This document shows positions 27,085-34,033 of a stretch of DNA of 34,033 nt, piece by piece. Source of the stretch: Rhodospirillaceae bacterium (GTDB taxonomy: Bacteria; Pseudomonadota; Gammaproteobacteria; Steroidobacterales; Rariloculaceae); NCBI GenBank assembly GCA_024638465.1, contig JAHEKF010000028.1, forward strand, positions 5,088 through 39,120. The letters run 5' to 3'. Below the pieces are notes generated by a model. That model made no database searches and was not told the origin of the DNA. It saw only the letters and a program-made list of their open reading frames with translations. Within the stretch, counting starts at the first letter, position 1. The number at the start of each line of letters is the position of its first letter. The translations under genes were made by a program, and so were the position numbers.

Positions 27085-27804
27085 CTATCTGGTCAAATCG
27101 GAGTGCGCGGCGATTACCGGCGAGGGTTCGGAATCGGGCTCATCGCTGGCCGCCAGCTCGAGTGGCTCGCGGTCGCCTTCCGAATGTTCGGCGACATGCG
27201 CCTGCTCGATCTTGAGATCGTCGACAAGATCTACCTGCGGACTGGGTTCCGGCAGTTCCAGAGAGACGTTGAAGTCGTCGATATCTTTGATCTCGGCGAG
27301 CGGCGGAAGATCGTCGAGTTTTTTCAATCCGAAATAATCCAGGAACTCTTTCGTTGTCCCGAACATCGCCGGCTTCCCCGGCACATCGCGGTGCCCTACA
27401 ACCCGCACCCAGTCGCGCTCCAGCAGCGTCCGGACGATATTCGTCGACACCGCGACGCCGCGAACATCCTCGATTTCGCCGCGCGTGATCGGTTGCCGGT
27501 AGGCAATGAGCGCGAGTGTCTCGAGCAGTGCCCGGCTGTATCGCGGCGAACGCTCCTCCCAGAGCGGCACCAACCAGTCACTCATTGAGCGTCGGATCTG
27601 AATCCGAAAGCCGCTGGCGACTTCCTTCAGTTCGATCCCGCGGCCTTCGTAGTCGCTCGAGAGCGTAGCGAGTATTTCGCGCAGCTTCTTCTTATCGGGG
27701 CGTGACCGTTTCTTGAATAGCTCCCCGAGTTGTTCGAGATTCAACGGGCGACCGGCCGCAAGCAGCGCGGCTTCCATTACGTTCTTGATTTCTTGATCAT
27801 CCAT
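27085..27804 (-). CDS. scpB: Segregation and condensation protein B
   Basis: A 239-residue ScpB with two winged-helix domains (about 5-170). EAALLAAGRPLNLEQLGELF, ALLETLALIAYRQPITRGEI and ERDWVRVVGHRDVPGKPAMF are hallmarks. The acidic C-terminal tail (about 185-239) is variable. ScpB dimers bind ScpA and the SMC ATPase to compact the chromosome. Located 8 bp after scpA, as in most bacteria that have the pair. No smc gene is in this window. Confidence 0.95.
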   Translation of the reverse strand: MDDQEIKNVMEAALLAAGRPLNLEQLGELFKKRSRPDKKKLREILATLSSDYEGRGIELKEVASGFRIQIRRSMSDWLVPLWEERSPRYSRALLETLALIAYRQPITRGEIEDVRGVAVSTNIVRTLLERDWVRVVGHRDVPGKPAMFGTTKEFLDYFGLKKLDDLPPLAEIKDIDDFNVSLELPEPSPQVDLVDDLKIEQAHVAEHSEGDREPLELAASDEPDSEPSPVIAAHSDLTR

Positions 27805-27812
27805 AACTTTGC

Positions 27813-28712
27813 TTACGCGGATTCCGGCTGCTGGTTTTTCAATTCGGATTTAGAGGCTCGCACGTGGATCGGGCCGTAGGGTTCATTTTGCACGACATCG
27901 ATAAGCGTCTCTTTGAGGAGCTCGAGAATCGCCAGGAACGTCACGGTAACGCCGACACGGCCTTCCGTCGGATCGAATAGACTCGAGAAATCGCTGTAGT
28001 CCACGTTTTCCAAAGACAGGAGAATGGAGGACATGCGTTCGCGCACCGACAGCGGTTCCCGCTGAACGTGATGGTGAGCGAACATATCCGAGCGTTCGAG
28101 CGCGTCTTTGAACGCCAGCAATACTTCCTTCAGGGTAATGTCAGGCAGCTTCGTAACGACGCGCCGTTCTGTAACCTCTGCCTCGGCCGGAACAACATCG
28201 CGCTCGAGCCATTCCAGAGAATTCAGATCTTCTGCTGCCTGTTTAAATCGCTCGTACTCCTGCAAGCGCCTGACGAGTTCCGCGCGGGGATCTTCTTCCT
28301 CTGTCTCGTCTTCCGTAGAGCGAGGCAGCAACATTCTCGACTTGATCTCGGCCAACGTCGCGGCCATCACCAGATATTCGCCGGCAAGCTCGAACTGCAT
28401 GTCGGACATCAGCTCAATGTAGTGCACGTACTGCTTCGAAATCTCCGCGATGGGAATATCGAGGATGTCCAGGTTCTGGCGCCGAATCAGATACAGCAAC
28501 AGATCGAGCGGACCCTCAAACGCTTCGAGAAATATCTTTAGTGCATGAGGTGGTATGTAGAGGTCTCTGGGGAGCTCCGTCACCGGCTCGCCCGAGACGA
28601 CGGCAAATGGCATCTCGCCTTGCGCAATGGCGCCTGCTTCGTCGGTCACTGGTGGCGCCGTTGAAACTAGCGTGAGTTCTGGCTTACCGGTTTGTCGGGG
28701 CGGTTCGGTCAA
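27813..28712 (-). CDS. scpA: Segregation and condensation protein A
   Basis: A kleisin of 299 residues from the TTG at 28712. IFLEAFEGPLDLLLYLIRR (about 60-78) is the diagnostic N-terminal helix, and the C-terminal winged helix follows (VTFLAILELLKE). It bridges the two heads of SMC. The start is uncertain: the TTG directly follows the stop of the M50 gene (TAATTG), and residues 1-33 look poorly conserved; ATG 28613 with AAGGCGAG upstream would give 266 residues and is a good alternative. The coding identity is not in doubt. Confidence 0.93.
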   Translation of the reverse strand: MTEPPRQTGKPELTLVSTAPPVTDEAGAIAQGEMPFAVVSGEPVTELPRDLYIPPHALKIFLEAFEGPLDLLLYLIRRQNLDILDIPIAEISKQYVHYIELMSDMQFELAGEYLVMAATLAEIKSRMLLPRSTEDETEEEDPRAELVRRLQEYERFKQAAEDLNSLEWLERDVVPAEAEVTERRVVTKLPDITLKEVLLAFKDALERSDMFAHHHVQREPLSVRERMSSILLSLENVDYSDFSSLFDPTEGRVGVTVTFLAILELLKETLIDVVQNEPYGPIHVRASKSELKNQQPESA

Positions 28713-29384
28713 TTAACGAAATCCGGCGATCGTCCAATAGAGATCGATGAAGAATAGAAGAAACGGCTCCAAGAGAGGCCAGAGTACTCCAGAAAACATC
28801 AACAACAGTACAATCATAAAGCCAAACGGCTCTATTCTGTGAAGAATGTGTGAAGTCTGCGGCGGCAGCAGTCCAGCCAGCACCCTGCCGCCGTCCAGCG
28901 GCGGGATCGGCAACATGTTGAAGACGGCCAGAATGCAGTTGATGAAAATGCCCCACCGGCAAACGGCATTGACCCAGTCGGCGGCTGCGCCATCGCTCCC
29001 CAGCGCCGGCGCTGCGAAAAAGGCGATCAAGGCCCAACCGAGTGCCATCGCCAGATTCGAGGCAGGGCCGGCCGCGGCGACGATAATCATGTCCCGGCGC
29101 GGGTTTCTGAGGTTCTGGAACATGACCGGAACGGGCTTCGCCCAGCCGAACATCATGCTGCCGCCCGTTAACAGCAGCAGCATCAGCGGGACGGCCACCG
29201 TGCCTACCGGATCGATGTGATTGATCGGATTGAGTGTCAAGCGCCCTGCCCTTTGCGCCGTCGTATCCCCGAACTTGAGCGCGCTCCAGCCGTGAGCTAC
29301 TTCGTGGACGGTGATGGCGAACAGCACCGGGATGATGGCGACCGAGAGGCGGTACAGGAAGTAATCGAGGTCCACGCCCAGCAT
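28713..29384 (-). CDS. Site-2-type membrane metalloprotease (M50 family)
   Basis: A 223-residue polytopic membrane zinc protease. HEVAH (27-31) lies in the first core membrane helix and supplies the zinc histidines and catalytic glutamate. NMLPIPPLDGGR (156-167) provides the third ligand, D164. NPINHIDPVGT (52-62) is typical of this short PDZ-less S2P subgroup. It lacks PDZ domains, so it differs from RseP. Its gene is commonly placed next to scpA in proteobacteria, but its substrate is unknown. It lies 45 bp after the YciO-family gene and abuts scpA. Confidence 0.9.
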   Translation of the reverse strand: MLGVDLDYFLYRLSVAIIPVLFAITVHEVAHGWSALKFGDTTAQRAGRLTLNPINHIDPVGTVAVPLMLLLLTGGSMMFGWAKPVPVMFQNLRNPRRDMIIVAAAGPASNLAMALGWALIAFFAAPALGSDGAAADWVNAVCRWGIFINCILAVFNMLPIPPLDGGRVLAGLLPPQTSHILHRIEPFGFMIVLLLMFSGVLWPLLEPFLLFFIDLYWTIAGFR

Positions 29385-29429
29385 CGCGGCATTATACGTA
29401 CTTCGCCCGATCGCGGTTAGCTGGCCGGG

Positions 29430-30053
29430 TCAATCGACCAAACCTGCGACCGATCCCTTGCCTTCTCGCACAACGATCACGCGACCCTCGCTGAGATCGA
29501 GCACGGTGGTCGGCTCCAGACCGCAAGAGCCACCGTCAATAACGGCGTCGACGTCATTTTGCAGCCGGTCGCGAATCTCCTCGCCATCCGTCATCGGTAT
29601 GGATTCACCCGGAAGCATCAGCGTAGAACTCATAATGGGGTAGCCGAACGCATCCAGCACACCCTGAGCAATTACGTGATCGGGCACGCGAATGCCGATT
29701 GAGCGGCGTTTCGCGTTTTGCAGTCGCCTTGGAACCTCGTTGGTCGCCTTGAGGATGAAGGTGTAGGGCCCCGGCGTGAGCGACCGAAGCAGACGGTACA
29801 CCGAGTTGTCCACCTTGGCGTAGGTCGCGATCTCAGAAAGATCCCGGCAAACGAGCGTGTAGTTATGATCTTTTTCGATCTGACGAATTCGGCCGATACG
29901 TTCGACCGCAGCTTTGTCGCCAATCCGGCAGCCAAGCGCATAGCAGGAGTCGGTCGGGTACACCAGCACGCCTCCGCCGCGCAGAATCTCGGCGGCGCGT
30001 TCCAGCAAGCGGCCTTGCGGGTTATCCGGGTGAATCTGGAAGTATTGACTCAT
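29430..30053 (-). CDS. YciO/Sua5/YrdC-family protein (L-threonylcarbamoyladenylate synthase-like)
   Basis: A 207-residue YrdC-fold protein. GGVLVYPTDSCYALGC (27-42) and RLTPGPYTF-like LRSLTPGPYTFILKAT are the family motifs, and RSIGIRVPDH follows. The length and pattern fit the YciO subgroup. Sua5/TsaC make threonylcarbamoyl-AMP for tRNA t6A, whereas the role of YciO is less certain. It is the first gene of the minus-strand set and diverges from yciB across 76 bp. Confidence 0.88.
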   Translation of the reverse strand: MSQYFQIHPDNPQGRLLERAAEILRGGGVLVYPTDSCYALGCRIGDKAAVERIGRIRQIEKDHNYTLVCRDLSEIATYAKVDNSVYRLLRSLTPGPYTFILKATNEVPRRLQNAKRRSIGIRVPDHVIAQGVLDAFGYPIMSSTLMLPGESIPMTDGEEIRDRLQNDVDAVIDGGSCGLEPTTVLDLSEGRVIVVREGKGSVAGLVD

Positions 30054-30129
30054 CGTCGGATTTTACCGGGCTTTCCCCCTCTACGAGCCACTTGCGTTAA
30101 GATGCTCCCGCCCTCGAGAGCCCCAAACG

Positions 30130-30675
30130 ATGCAGATATTCATTGATTTCCTGCCGGTCGTCGCCTTTGTCGCAGCCTATTATCTTGCTGATATCTATAC
30201 GGCGACCGGCGTGCTGATGGCCGCGATGGTGGTCCAGATCGCGTACCAGTGGTTTGTGAACGGGAGCGTCACAAAAATGGTGCTGATCTCGGCAATTCTG
30301 GTCTGGGTCGCCGGTGGAATCACGCTGGTGCTCCGGAACCCGATATTTATCCAGTGGAAACCGACGATCGTTAACTGGCTGTTCGCTGCGGCGTTCCTGG
30401 GTAGCCAGTATATCGGCGACAAATCACTCACAGAGAGGATGATGGGGCACGCGATAGAGCTTGAGTCCGCTTTCTGGCGCCAGCTCAACTGGATGTGGAT
30501 CGGAAATTTCGCGTTCCTGGGTGCGGCGAATCTGTATGTGGTCTACAACTATGACGAAGCGACCTGGGTAACTTTCAAGCTATTCGGGATGCTGGGCTTA
30601 ACGCTATTGATGGCGGTGGCACAAGCGGTGTGGATCGCTGTGCGAACATCCGAACAACAAGCAGAAGAGAGTTGA
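30130..30675 (+). CDS. yciB: Inner membrane septation protein A family (YciB)
   Basis: A 181-residue membrane protein with five hydrophobic segments. [20 protein letters not shown] (4-23) and the [14 protein letters not shown] region (about 73-86), then [19 protein letters not shown], are hallmarks of YciB/IspZ. It is linked to cell division and envelope synthesis in enterobacteria, and was once called intracellular septation protein A. It leads the yciB-yciI-bolA-PPIase cluster; yciI starts 5 bp after its stop. Confidence 0.94.
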   Translation: MQIFIDFLPVVAFVAAYYLADIYTATGVLMAAMVVQIAYQWFVNGSVTKMVLISAILVWVAGGITLVLRNPIFIQWKPTIVNWLFAAAFLGSQYIGDKSLTERMMGHAIELESAFWRQLNWMWIGNFAFLGAANLYVVYNYDEATWVTFKLFGMLGLTLLMAVAQAVWIAVRTSEQQAEES

Positions 30676-30680
30676 ACGAT

Positions 30681-30977
30681 ATGCTCTATGCGATTATTAG
30701 TGAAGACGTGCAGGACAGTCTGCCGAAACGAAAAGTAGCGCGACCGGATCACATCGCCCGCCTGGAAAAAATGCAGGCGCAGGGCCGCGTCATTGTTGGC
30801 GGGCCATTGCCGGCAACCGACGACGACGATCCCGGCGATGCCGGGTTTACCGGAAGCTTGGTTATCGCTGAATTCGAATCGCTCGAAGAAGCGGAAGCCT
30901 GGGCGAAGGAAGATCCCTATGTAAAGGCCGGTGTTTACGCAAGTTCGATCGTCAAACCCTTCAAACGAGTATTTTAG
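30681..30977 (+). CDS. YciI-family protein
   Basis: A 98-residue protein with the ferredoxin-like YCII fold. [36 protein letters not shown] and [14 protein letters not shown] are characteristic; H at about residue 26 and D at about residue 78 form the conserved His-Asp pair. Function is not established. ATG 30681 is chosen because the conserved MLYAI is the true start; an upstream frame of 17 codons overlaps yciB. AGAGAG precedes it. Its TAG overlaps the bolA GTG by one base. Confidence 0.92.
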   Translation: MLYAIISEDVQDSLPKRKVARPDHIARLEKMQAQGRVIVGGPLPATDDDDPGDAGFTGSLVIAEFESLEEAEAWAKEDPYVKAGVYASSIVKPFKRVF

Positions 30978-31264
30978 TGGCGAAAGCGCGCCTCGACCGA
31001 ATTCGAGCCATGCTGGAGTCCGCGTTCGAACCGCTCGAACTTGACGTCAGGGACGACAGCCATTTGCATGCCGGGCATGCTGGAGCGAAGGAAGGAAAAG
31101 GTCACTTTCATGTGCACATCGTTTCCGATCGATTCGAGAATACGACACGGATCGATCGGCACCGTATGATTTTTGAAGCGCTCAGTGAAATGATGGCAAC
31201 GGATATTCACGCGCTGAGTGTTTCAGCGTCCGGGCCAAGTTCAAACCAGACATCAGGTAACTAA
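30977..31264 (+). CDS. BolA-family protein
   Basis: A 95-residue BolA/IbaG-type protein. RLDRIRAMLESAFEPLELDV, DDSHLHAGHAG and GKGHFHVHIVSDRFE carry the conserved histidines. BolA proteins pair with monothiol glutaredoxins to handle Fe-S clusters and affect morphology under stress; no glutaredoxin gene is nearby. The start is GTG at 30977, sharing one base with the yciI stop (TAGTG), which suggests translational coupling. BolA versus IbaG cannot be decided with certainty, though synteny with yciB/yciI favours BolA. Confidence 0.9.
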   Translation: MAKARLDRIRAMLESAFEPLELDVRDDSHLHAGHAGAKEGKGHFHVHIVSDRFENTTRIDRHRMIFEALSEMMATDIHALSVSASGPSSNQTSGN

Positions 31265-31278
31265 ACAGAGGATTCCAC

Positions 31279-32118
31279 ATGCTGTACCGAAATTTCGGCA
31301 TTGTATTTTCGCTCGGACTCGCCGCAATCGCGGGCTGCTCTCCAGAAGCTGCGACCGAAGCGGATCCTCTTGGCGAGGGAAGAGTCGCGACCGTCAATGG
31401 CGCACCTATCCAGGATGGGCTGTTCGGCGTTTATTCGCTGGGTCGACTTCAGAAAGAAGCAGAGTTCCTCACGGACGAGGAATACGATGCGCTACTGGAA
31501 GAGCTGATCGAATTCCGTCTTCTTGCCAGAGCGGCGGAGCAGCAAGGCCTTGTCGAAGAAAGTGAGCTGGCAGCGCAACTGGAGATACAAAGACTCCAAG
31601 CACTGGCGCGGGCAATGGCGACCAGCTATCTGGATGAGAACCCGGTTACCGAAGCAGAGTTGCAGCTTGCCTACCAGCAAAACATCGACGCACTTTCCGG
31701 GCCGCAATACAAAGCTCGCCACATCCTGGTGGATGCCGAAGAAGACGCAATAGCGATAGTTGAGGAACTCGGACAGGGCGCTGATTTTCAGGAGCTGGCG
31801 CGAACGCGCTCGACCGGCCCATCGGGACCGAGCGGCGGCGATCTGGGATGGTTCTCACCTGACACGATGGTCGCGCCGTTCGCCGCTGCAGTGCGTGAAA
31901 TGGAAATCGGCACTTACACTACCGAACCCGTCGCGACGCGATTCGGCTGGCACGTCATTCTCCTGGAGGATTTCGCTCAGCAAGAGCCACCCGGCCTGGA
32001 CGCGGTGCGCGATGAAATTCAGAGCTTTGTCGAGCAACGCAAGATCGCGGAATATATTGAAGAACTACGCGAAGCCGCAGATGTAACGATTGGCGAAGAG
32101 GTGCCTGAAATCGAATGA
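31279..32118 (+). CDS. Parvulin-type peptidyl-prolyl isomerase lipoprotein
   Basis: A 279-residue protein with a lipoprotein signal: a hydrophobic run then AAIAGC, putting the lipid-bearing cysteine at residue 20. A SurA-like N-terminal helical region spans about 35-130. A parvulin (PPIC) domain spans about 140-235, with YKARHILVDAEEDAI, GPSGPSGGDLGWFSPDTMV and TRFGWHVILLED. It would aid folding of envelope proteins from a membrane-anchored periplasmic position. AGAGGA lies before the ATG, 14 bp after bolA. It ends the cluster and is convergent with the next gene. Confidence 0.92.
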   Translation: MLYRNFGIVFSLGLAAIAGCSPEAATEADPLGEGRVATVNGAPIQDGLFGVYSLGRLQKEAEFLTDEEYDALLEELIEFRLLARAAEQQGLVEESELAAQLEIQRLQALARAMATSYLDENPVTEAELQLAYQQNIDALSGPQYKARHILVDAEEDAIAIVEELGQGADFQELARTRSTGPSGPSGGDLGWFSPDTMVAPFAAAVREMEIGTYTTEPVATRFGWHVILLEDFAQQEPPGLDAVRDEIQSFVEQRKIAEYIEELREAADVTIGEEVPEIE

Positions 32119-32129
32119 GCCGAAGGCTC
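32117..32129. terminator. Small hairpin between convergent genes, possible weak terminator
   Basis: GAGCC-GAA-GGCTC overlaps the stop codon of the PPIase gene and lies 14 bp beyond the end of the convergent gene. Neither strand has a good T-tract, so termination here would be weak. Confidence 0.3.
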
Positions 32130-32143
32130 GAAGTTTATGGGTT

Positions 32144-32968
32144 TCAGTCTTCTTCAATAAAATGATAGATACCGACACCCGTCTTTATTGTCGTGATCTC
32201 CGAGTTCTCTGCAGATTCGTGAGATTCTTGAGCACTTAGCCAGTTATCTAGCTCGACTAATAGCTGCTGTCCTTTGGTTCGCAGCAGTCGGTCGAACGAG
32301 GGCAGAAGTTCTATTCGCAGCCCATTGTCGGCGAACACAACCCGTTCGAATCTTCCTGCGCCCGGAGCGGATTTCTCGGTGTTGAATTCGACGGTTGAAA
32401 CGAAATTCTTGATCACTTCTCCAAGTCTTTCCAGCGCATCCGGGTGGAGGCTCTCGGGCACATATGCTCGTGTAAGAACCTTAAACGCGCCTGCAGAAAC
32501 TTTCTCAACTGCGCCGACTCGCAGTAATTCATCGAGCATCGCTCTGGGAGCCATGTCCCCACTATATTTTCGAACTAGCGACGTGATCCCGACACCTTCT
32601 GATGGATCGAACGATAGCTCAAGCGGTAGCCCATACGGACCTGTGTATTCAGAATCGGTGTGCCACCCTAGAAGCACTCTAGTGACTCTATTTAGGTTAC
32701 TAGAATCCTGTGGTAGCACGTCTCCATCGAGAATCGCTTTTTGTTTCGCGACTTCCTTCCTAGTTAGCCCCGTTATGATGGCGATTCGCGATTGCGAAGG
32801 CTTTCGTCCCGGAATTCCGAAATCTCGCTCTGCGACTTCAACGAAAACATTTTTCAGTACTTCATTGAACTCGTTATATGAAACCCCGTGTCGAACCAAG
32901 ATTCGAACTAGCGGCTGCATCAGGACGCGATAAGCGGATAGGAGGCCGATTCGAACTGGATCAGTCAT
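32144..32968 (-). CDS. DUF6502-type protein
   Basis: A 274-residue protein of unknown function. The N-terminal third looks like a helical DNA-binding region: PLVRILVRHGVSYNEFNEVL, then PGRKPSQSRIAIITGLTRKE (53-72), which has a helix-turn-helix appearance. I recall this pattern as the DUF6502 family of proteobacteria. The C-terminal part is less conserved and ends in an acidic tail. No Shine-Dalgarno is visible before ATG 32968. Codon use is more AT-rich than the core genes (TCTAGA, AGT, CTA and similar appear), suggesting later acquisition. A repeat-protein gene lies upstream on the same strand; a regulatory link is only a guess. Confidence 0.75.
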   Translation of the reverse strand: MTDPVRIGLLSAYRVLMQPLVRILVRHGVSYNEFNEVLKNVFVEVAERDFGIPGRKPSQSRIAIITGLTRKEVAKQKAILDGDVLPQDSSNLNRVTRVLLGWHTDSEYTGPYGLPLELSFDPSEGVGITSLVRKYSGDMAPRAMLDELLRVGAVEKVSAGAFKVLTRAYVPESLHPDALERLGEVIKNFVSTVEFNTEKSAPGAGRFERVVFADNGLRIELLPSFDRLLRTKGQQLLVELDNWLSAQESHESAENSEITTIKTGVGIYHFIEED

Positions 32969-32990
32969 TTAGCAGCGTCGCTACCCAAGC

Positions 32991-33008
32991 ATGGGAAGGA
33001 TTTCCCAT
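32991..33008. promoter_or_regulatory. Hairpin with T-rich flank upstream of the DUF6502-type gene
   Basis: ATGGGAA-GGAT-TTCCCAT is a perfect 7-bp stem with a 4-nt loop, followed on the plus strand by TTATTATTTT. It resembles a plus-strand terminator but no plus-strand gene runs into it. It could instead stop readthrough from the PPIase cluster, or act as an operator 23 bp before the minus-strand gene. Confidence 0.35.
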
Positions 33009-33036
33009 TTATTATTTTGCTTGAAGCCTAGGGCGA

Positions 33037-33048
33037 ATCTCGCGAGAT
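33037..33048. promoter_or_regulatory. 12-bp perfect palindrome in the gap between the two accessory genes
   Basis: ATCTCGCGAGAT is perfectly self-complementary. It lies about 70 bp upstream of the DUF6502-type start in a 196-bp gap that otherwise holds no gene. A dimeric regulator site is possible; nothing else supports it. Confidence 0.3.
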
Positions 33049-33164
33049 CGCAAACAAGGCTTGGAAATTGGCGTGGAACTCGCCTGGCAACACTAACGAT
33101 TCGAGATTAAGTAACCATAAGAAGCGAAATCGCGCCGCGATCGCGCCCTAAGGCGGATTCAAGG

Positions 33165-34033
33165 CTAACGAATATCGCCACCATGAATCCCGCGCGTTCG
33201 GCTGTCACCGCCATGAATCCCGCGCGTTCGGCTGTCGCCACCATGAATCCCGCGCGTTCGGCTGTCGCCACCATGAATCCCGCGCGTTCGGCTGTCGCCG
33301 CCATGAATCCCGCGCGTTCGGCTGTCGCCGCCATGAATCCCGCGCGTTCGACTGTCACCGCCATGAATCCCGCGCGTTCGACTGTCGCCGCCATGAATCC
33401 CGCGCGTTCGGCTGTCGCCGCCATGAATCCCGCGCGTTCGACTGTCACCGCCGTGGATTCCGAAGACAGCACTTTCACTACCATCTAGTGAATCCAAAAT
33501 CGCGGTACCGCCGGGATAAGGTTGGATTCCCGTGAACTCAACCGTATCGCCAACGTCAACCGCGAAATTGTTGTGAGTTGAGAGTCTAGATGAGTAATCA
33601 AAATTCAGAGCGCCGATCGTGATCTCTGCAGTCAATGGAGCCGATTTTTCTACTGCTCCGCGAACTAAGATCGCTGAGGATCCGGCGACATATTGGATCC
33701 CCGTAGGCATCAATACATCGAGATTACCTCCTGAGCTAGCGGCAAGAACGTAGTCGCCGACTGAAATGGAAGCGTCGATGTCAGTCGCGAAAAACGATTG
33801 CCCAAGCACGGTAAGGTTGTACCCTTCATCGATCGGTTCGATCGTTTCTATTGGCCCTAGAGCAGCAGATTCGAAGATTGCGTTGCTAAGGTCGACGTCT
33901 CTAGACCTTAGGTCACCACCGTGGATCCCGCGTGCGCGACGGTCGCCGCCGTGAATTCCGGCTGTTGCACTGTTGCCGGATTCGACTTCGCGAATCCTGC
34001 GATCACCACCGTGGATCCCGCGTGCGCGACGGT
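33165..34033 (-). CDS. Decapeptide-repeat protein, incomplete at the window edge (possible DUF5666-type)
   Basis: The minus-strand frame ending at the TAG at 33165 is open to position 34033, about 289 codons, so the true start lies outside the window; a GTG at 33809 is only an internal codon. From the edge inward it reads diverged repeats (RRARGIHGGDRRIR, GNSATAGIHGGDRRAR, GIHGGDLRSR). Then comes a non-repetitive region of about 130 residues with alternating hydrophobic strands and G/D turns (YNLTVLGQSFFATD, VGDYVLAASSGG, VDVGDTVEFTGIQP), which resembles DUF5666 OB-like domains. The C-terminus has ten GIHGGD copies, nine followed by SRTR. Function and location are unknown; a signal peptide, if any, is outside the window. 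Confidence 0.7.
   Translation of the reverse strand, partial: RRARGIHGGDRRIREVESGNSATAGIHGGDRRARGIHGGDLRSRDVDLSNAIFESAALGPIETIEPIDEGYNLTVLGQSFFATDIDASISVGDYVLAASSGGNLDVLMPTGIQYVAGSSAILVRGAVEKSAPLTAEITIGALNFDYSSRLSTHNNFAVDVGDTVEFTGIQPYPGGTAILDSLDGSESAVFGIHGGDSRTRGIHGGDSRTRGIHGGDSRTRGIHGGDSRTRGIHGGDSRTRGIHGGDSRTRGIHGGDSRTRGIHGGDSRTRGIHGGDSRTRGIHGGDIR
33181..33450 (-). repeat. Nine tandem 30-bp repeats encoding GIHGGDSRTR
   Basis: Nine consecutive 30-bp units start at 33181 and every 30 bp to 33421. They differ only at unit positions 21 (G/A), 26 (A/G) and 30 (G/A), all silent third-codon positions (Ser AGC/AGT, Gly GGT/GGC). A tenth, diverged unit follows at 33451. The unit length is a multiple of 3, so copy-number change keeps the frame. 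Confidence 0.97.
33901..34033 (-). repeat. Diverged copies of the same repeat at the window edge
   Basis: A 22-bp stretch from GTGGATCCC to CGACGGT occurs at 33920-33942 and again at 34011-34033, each encoding RRARGIHGG on the minus strand. Between them is a shorter GTGAATTCCGGC copy (GIHGGD after SATA). These are older members of the family seen in the C-terminal array, in the same reading frame. Confidence 0.85.

Noticed and set aside
33181..33450. CRISPR array
   Set aside because: The 30-bp units are directly adjacent with no unique spacers, and they encode protein in frame.
33107..33484. Second minus-strand frame encoding ERAGFMAAT repeats
   Set aside because: Same artefact of the 30-bp unit; repeat variation changes amino acids in this frame, and the frame does not extend into the central domain.
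33183..33488. Plus-strand frame encoding MNPARSAV repeats
   Set aside because: A 30-bp repeat without stop codons is open in several frames at once. The minus-strand frame is favoured because all variation is synonymous in it and it continues into non-repetitive coding sequence.

Overview
The window looks like chromosomal DNA of a ubiquinone-using gammaproteobacterium, probably a marine or soil lineage outside the Enterobacterales (taxonomy is inference). The core is GC-rich, and its gene order is familiar: gyrA-serC-serA-pheA-aroA-cmk-rpsA-ihfB-lapA-lapB on one strand; mtaD-ubiG-mupP-rmuC-yciK diverging from gyrA; YciO-type protein-M50 protease-scpA-scpB-rluB; and yciB-yciI-bolA-PPIase. The first two blocks resemble the arrangement around gyrA in Pseudomonas. 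No tRNA, rRNA, CRISPR array, transposase or integrase was seen.

1-8059 is an accessory catabolic island. On the minus strand lie a Gfo/Idh/MocA oxidoreductase, a creatininase-family amidohydrolase and the start of a third gene cut by the window edge. Divergent from them are an FCD-type GntR regulator, a two-subunit UxaA-family lyase that best fits sulfolactate sulfo-lyase (SuyA/SuyB), and a YeiH/SuyZ-family putative sulfate exporter. After a 351-bp gap holding a probable 29-residue membrane peptide come a class III CoA-transferase and a Tat-signal FMN 2-hydroxyacid oxidase with a CxxCH motif. The same 10-bp core, TGGTATTACA, lies in the predicted promoters of the GntR gene and of the CoA-transferase gene, so one regulator may control both blocks.

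8056-21164 is housekeeping on the minus strand: galU; a secreted ComEA-like helix-hairpin-helix protein; the LPS regulator pair lapA/lapB; ihfB; rpsA; cmk; and serine and aromatic amino acid synthesis (serC, serA, pheA, aroA) behind gyrA. 21451-26293 is a tightly packed plus-strand operon with two ATGA overlaps (nucleoside deaminase, ubiquinone methyltransferase, MurNAc-6P phosphatase, RmuC, YciK). 26300-30053 is a minus-strand set for rRNA pseudouridylation, chromosome condensation, a membrane protease and a YciO-family protein. 30130-32118 is the plus-strand yciB-yciI-bolA-PPIase set.

32144-34033 is a second accessory segment with lower GC and different codon use. It holds a DUF6502-type protein and an incomplete gene for a protein with decapeptide repeats (GIHGGDSRTR). 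Nine exact-length 30-bp units differ only at three synonymous positions, and the reading frame stays open through the window edge with older, diverged copies of the same repeat. Two further oddities are 60-bp segments of about 22% GC inside the otherwise GC-rich gyrA and mupP genes.
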